Below are positions 62,375 through 64,000 of a stretch of 64,000 bases of DNA, piece by piece; positions within the stretch are counted from its first letter, which is position 1, and every line of letters starts with the position of its first letter. The notes beneath the pieces were generated by a model that did no database searches, was not told where the DNA came from, and saw nothing but the letters and a program-made list of their open reading frames with translations. A program made the translations under genes and the position numbers. Origin of the DNA: Urophycis tenuis (Eukaryota; Chordata; Actinopteri; Gadiformes; Phycidae); the NCBI GenBank assembly GCA_036785325.1, contig JAXIVH010000064.1:826501-890500 (forward strand). The letters run 5' to 3'.

Positions 62375-64000
62375 TGTAGGTGGGTTCTCCAAGGCCTTGA
62401 GCGGCTCATTAACTGGGCGCGTATGGGCTTTAAGCATGCTAAGTCCCGTTCCCTGGTGGTGAAGAAGGGGAAGGTTACAGACAAGTTCCGGTTCTCGCTG
62501 GGAGGTGTCCAGATTCCATCGGTTTCAGAGGAGCCAGTGAAGAGCCTGGGGAAGATCTTTGATGGCACCCTGAGGGACAAAGCAGCGCTCAAGGCGACCA
62601 GCAGAGAACTGGGTAACTGGCTAGTGGCGGTGGATAAGTCAGGGCTGCCAGGTAAGTATAAAGCATGGATATATCAGCATGGCATCCTGCCACGCCTCCT
62701 CTGGCCACTACTGGTCTACGATGTCCCACTAACGACCGTTGAGGGCTTCGAGCGTAAGGTAAGTAGCTTCCTTCGCAGGTGGTTGGGCCTACCAAGAAGC
62801 CTCAGCAGCATAGCCTTGTATGGGCATAAGAACAAGCTGCGACTTCCCTTCAGTAGTCTGTCGGAGGAGTTCATGGTTACCCGTGCGAGAGAGGTGCTGC
62901 TGTACAGAGACTCGAGTGACACCAAAGTCTCCTTAGCGGGGATTGAAGTGCGGACTGGGCGGAAGTGGAGAGCCCAGGAGACGGTCGAGCAAGCTGAGGC
63001 GCGGCTGCGCCACGGTGTTCTGGTGGGAACAGTGGCGACAGGCCGGGCAGGGCTTGGGAGCAACCCAGGGCCTCGGTACAACAAGGCCCGGGGGAAGGAG
63101 AGGCGGCAGCTTATCCAGGAAGAGGTTCGAGCAGGGCTGGAGGAGACCCGCTCAAGCAAGATGGTCGGGATGAGACAACAGGGGGCGTGGACTAGATGGG
63201 AGCAGACACTGGATAGGAAGATTTCTTGGTCAGAGCTTTGGAAGGCAGAGCCATTCCGTATAAAGTTTTTGATCCAGTCAGTCTACGACGTCCTCCCCAG
63301 CCCTTCCAACCTCTTCTGTTGGGGCCTGGCAGAAACACCTGCTTGCCCTTTGTGTCAGAGGAGAGGATCACTGGAGCACATCCTAAGCTGTTGCCCGAAA
63401 GCCCTGGGCGAGGGGCGCTATCGTTGGCGCCACGACCAGGTGCTGAAGGTGATAGCAGATACCATCTGCTCGGGGATCTCACTCAGCAAGCAGCAACAGC
63501 CAGCTAGGCATTCAATCACCTTTGTTAAATCTGGTGAGAAGCCTCAACAACGCCCAGGCCAAACAGGGGGGCTCCTGACAACAGCTAGGGACTGGCAGCT
63601 GAAGGTGGACTTGGGGAAACAGCTTAAATTCCCAGAGACCATCGCAGTGACCACACTTAGGCCGGACTTGGTTCTTATGTCAGAATCAACAAGGCAGGTG
63701 ATACTGCTGGAGTTGACTGTGCCCTGGGAAGACCGGATGGAGGAGGCATTTGAGAGGAAGAGGGCCAAGTATGAGGAGCTGGCAGGCGAATGCCGGCGCA
63801 ACGGATGGAAGACTCGTTGTAGTCCCATTGAGGTTGGTTGCCGAGGTTTCGCAGGCCAGTCACTCTGCAGGGCCCTCAAGTTGTTGGGAATAAGGGGACT
63901 GCACAGCAAGAAAGCCATCAAGAACATCACTGATGCTGCTGAGAAGGCATCAAGATGGCTGTGGATCAGGAGGGGTGATCCGTGGGCCACACAAGCTACC
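62375..64000 (+). mobile_element. REL-endonuclease LINE (Hero-like), copy 3, 5'-truncated, runs off the window
   Basis: It starts abruptly at TGTAGGTGGGTTCTCC within the RT-thumb coding region and continues in phase to the last base of the window, just short of the stop codon. It differs from copy 2 at only a few positions seen (for example CCT to CAT early, Pro to His). It is inserted in an intron of NLR gene 2, in the opposite orientation to the gene. The endonuclease and zinc finger are open. Confidence 0.9.

Noticed and set aside
62716..63159. 147-codon antisense frame repeated in all three LINE copies (also 46,846 and 50,482)
   Set aside because: It is the shadow of the coding strand in near-identical copies; its conservation only reflects recent duplication.

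Overview
The window is vertebrate, and almost certainly teleost fish, nuclear DNA. Three things show this: FISNA-NACHT-LRR-B30.2 (fish NLRC3-like) immune genes built from 174-bp leucine-rich-repeat exons, a TRIM gene that splices to the same type of B30.2 exon, and a dense fish-type repeat load (Penelope-like, L2/CR1-like, REL-endonuclease LINE, Ty3/Gypsy, hAT, PIF/Harbinger, a tRNA-derived SINE, long CA/GA/TAA microsatellites). The sequence alone does not identify the species.

Layout. 1-1060: left part of a PIF/Harbinger element with a HARBI1-like transposase exon (-). 1.2-10.7 kb: NLR gene 1 (+). Its exons 1362-1431, 1618-1843, 2280-4074, 5264-5437, 5558-5731, 7176-7222 and 9259-9815 have matching splice phases and an open frame through the B30.2 stop. 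10.7-17 kb: satellite-rich spacer, a hAT element with a second one nested in it, and repeat block R (15.6-16.6 kb). 17.4-20.6 kb: complete Penelope-like retroelement with hammerhead-ribozyme motifs, inserted into a decayed hAT transposon that extends to 22.9 kb. 24-31 kb: near-full-length L2-like LINE, then a Gypsy element broken by a second L2-like LINE. 31.3-35.3 kb: inverted-repeat block and an LTR-like sequence. 35.7-40 kb: TRIM gene (+), RING/B-box/coiled-coil in one exon plus a B30.2 exon. 40.7-42.7 kb: solo LTR containing a Harbinger-like element containing a LINE, each with its own target-site duplication. 43.4 kb: orphan copy of the NLR 3'UTR. 44.3-45.5 kb: Gypsy gag/protease remnant. 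45.7-46.2 kb: two exons of a protein kinase D pseudogene. 46.4-51.9 kb: two nearly identical head-to-tail copies of a REL-endonuclease LINE (probably Hero clade), the second with an intact 1086-aa ORF; a third copy runs off the right edge from 62.4 kb. 52.4-62.3 kb: inverted paralogue of the left arm, namely repeat block R', then NLR gene 2 on the minus strand (3'UTR, B30.2 exon, linker exon, three LRR exons).

Biology. The host genes encode candidate cytosolic innate sensors (NLR-B30.2) and a RING E3 ligase (TRIM-B30.2) that share one exon module with identical splice phase, so they appear to come from the same shuffling and duplication process. NLR gene 1 looks intact. NLR gene 2 lacks its NACHT exon within the window, has lost one LRR splice acceptor, and is interrupted by LINE insertions. 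The strongest leads are the inverted NLR duplication, the very recent REL-LINE burst, the ribozyme-bearing Penelope element and its miniature derivative, and nested insertions whose target sites can be read to the base. I did not find a clearly undescribed molecular system. The novelty here is structural and evolutionary.
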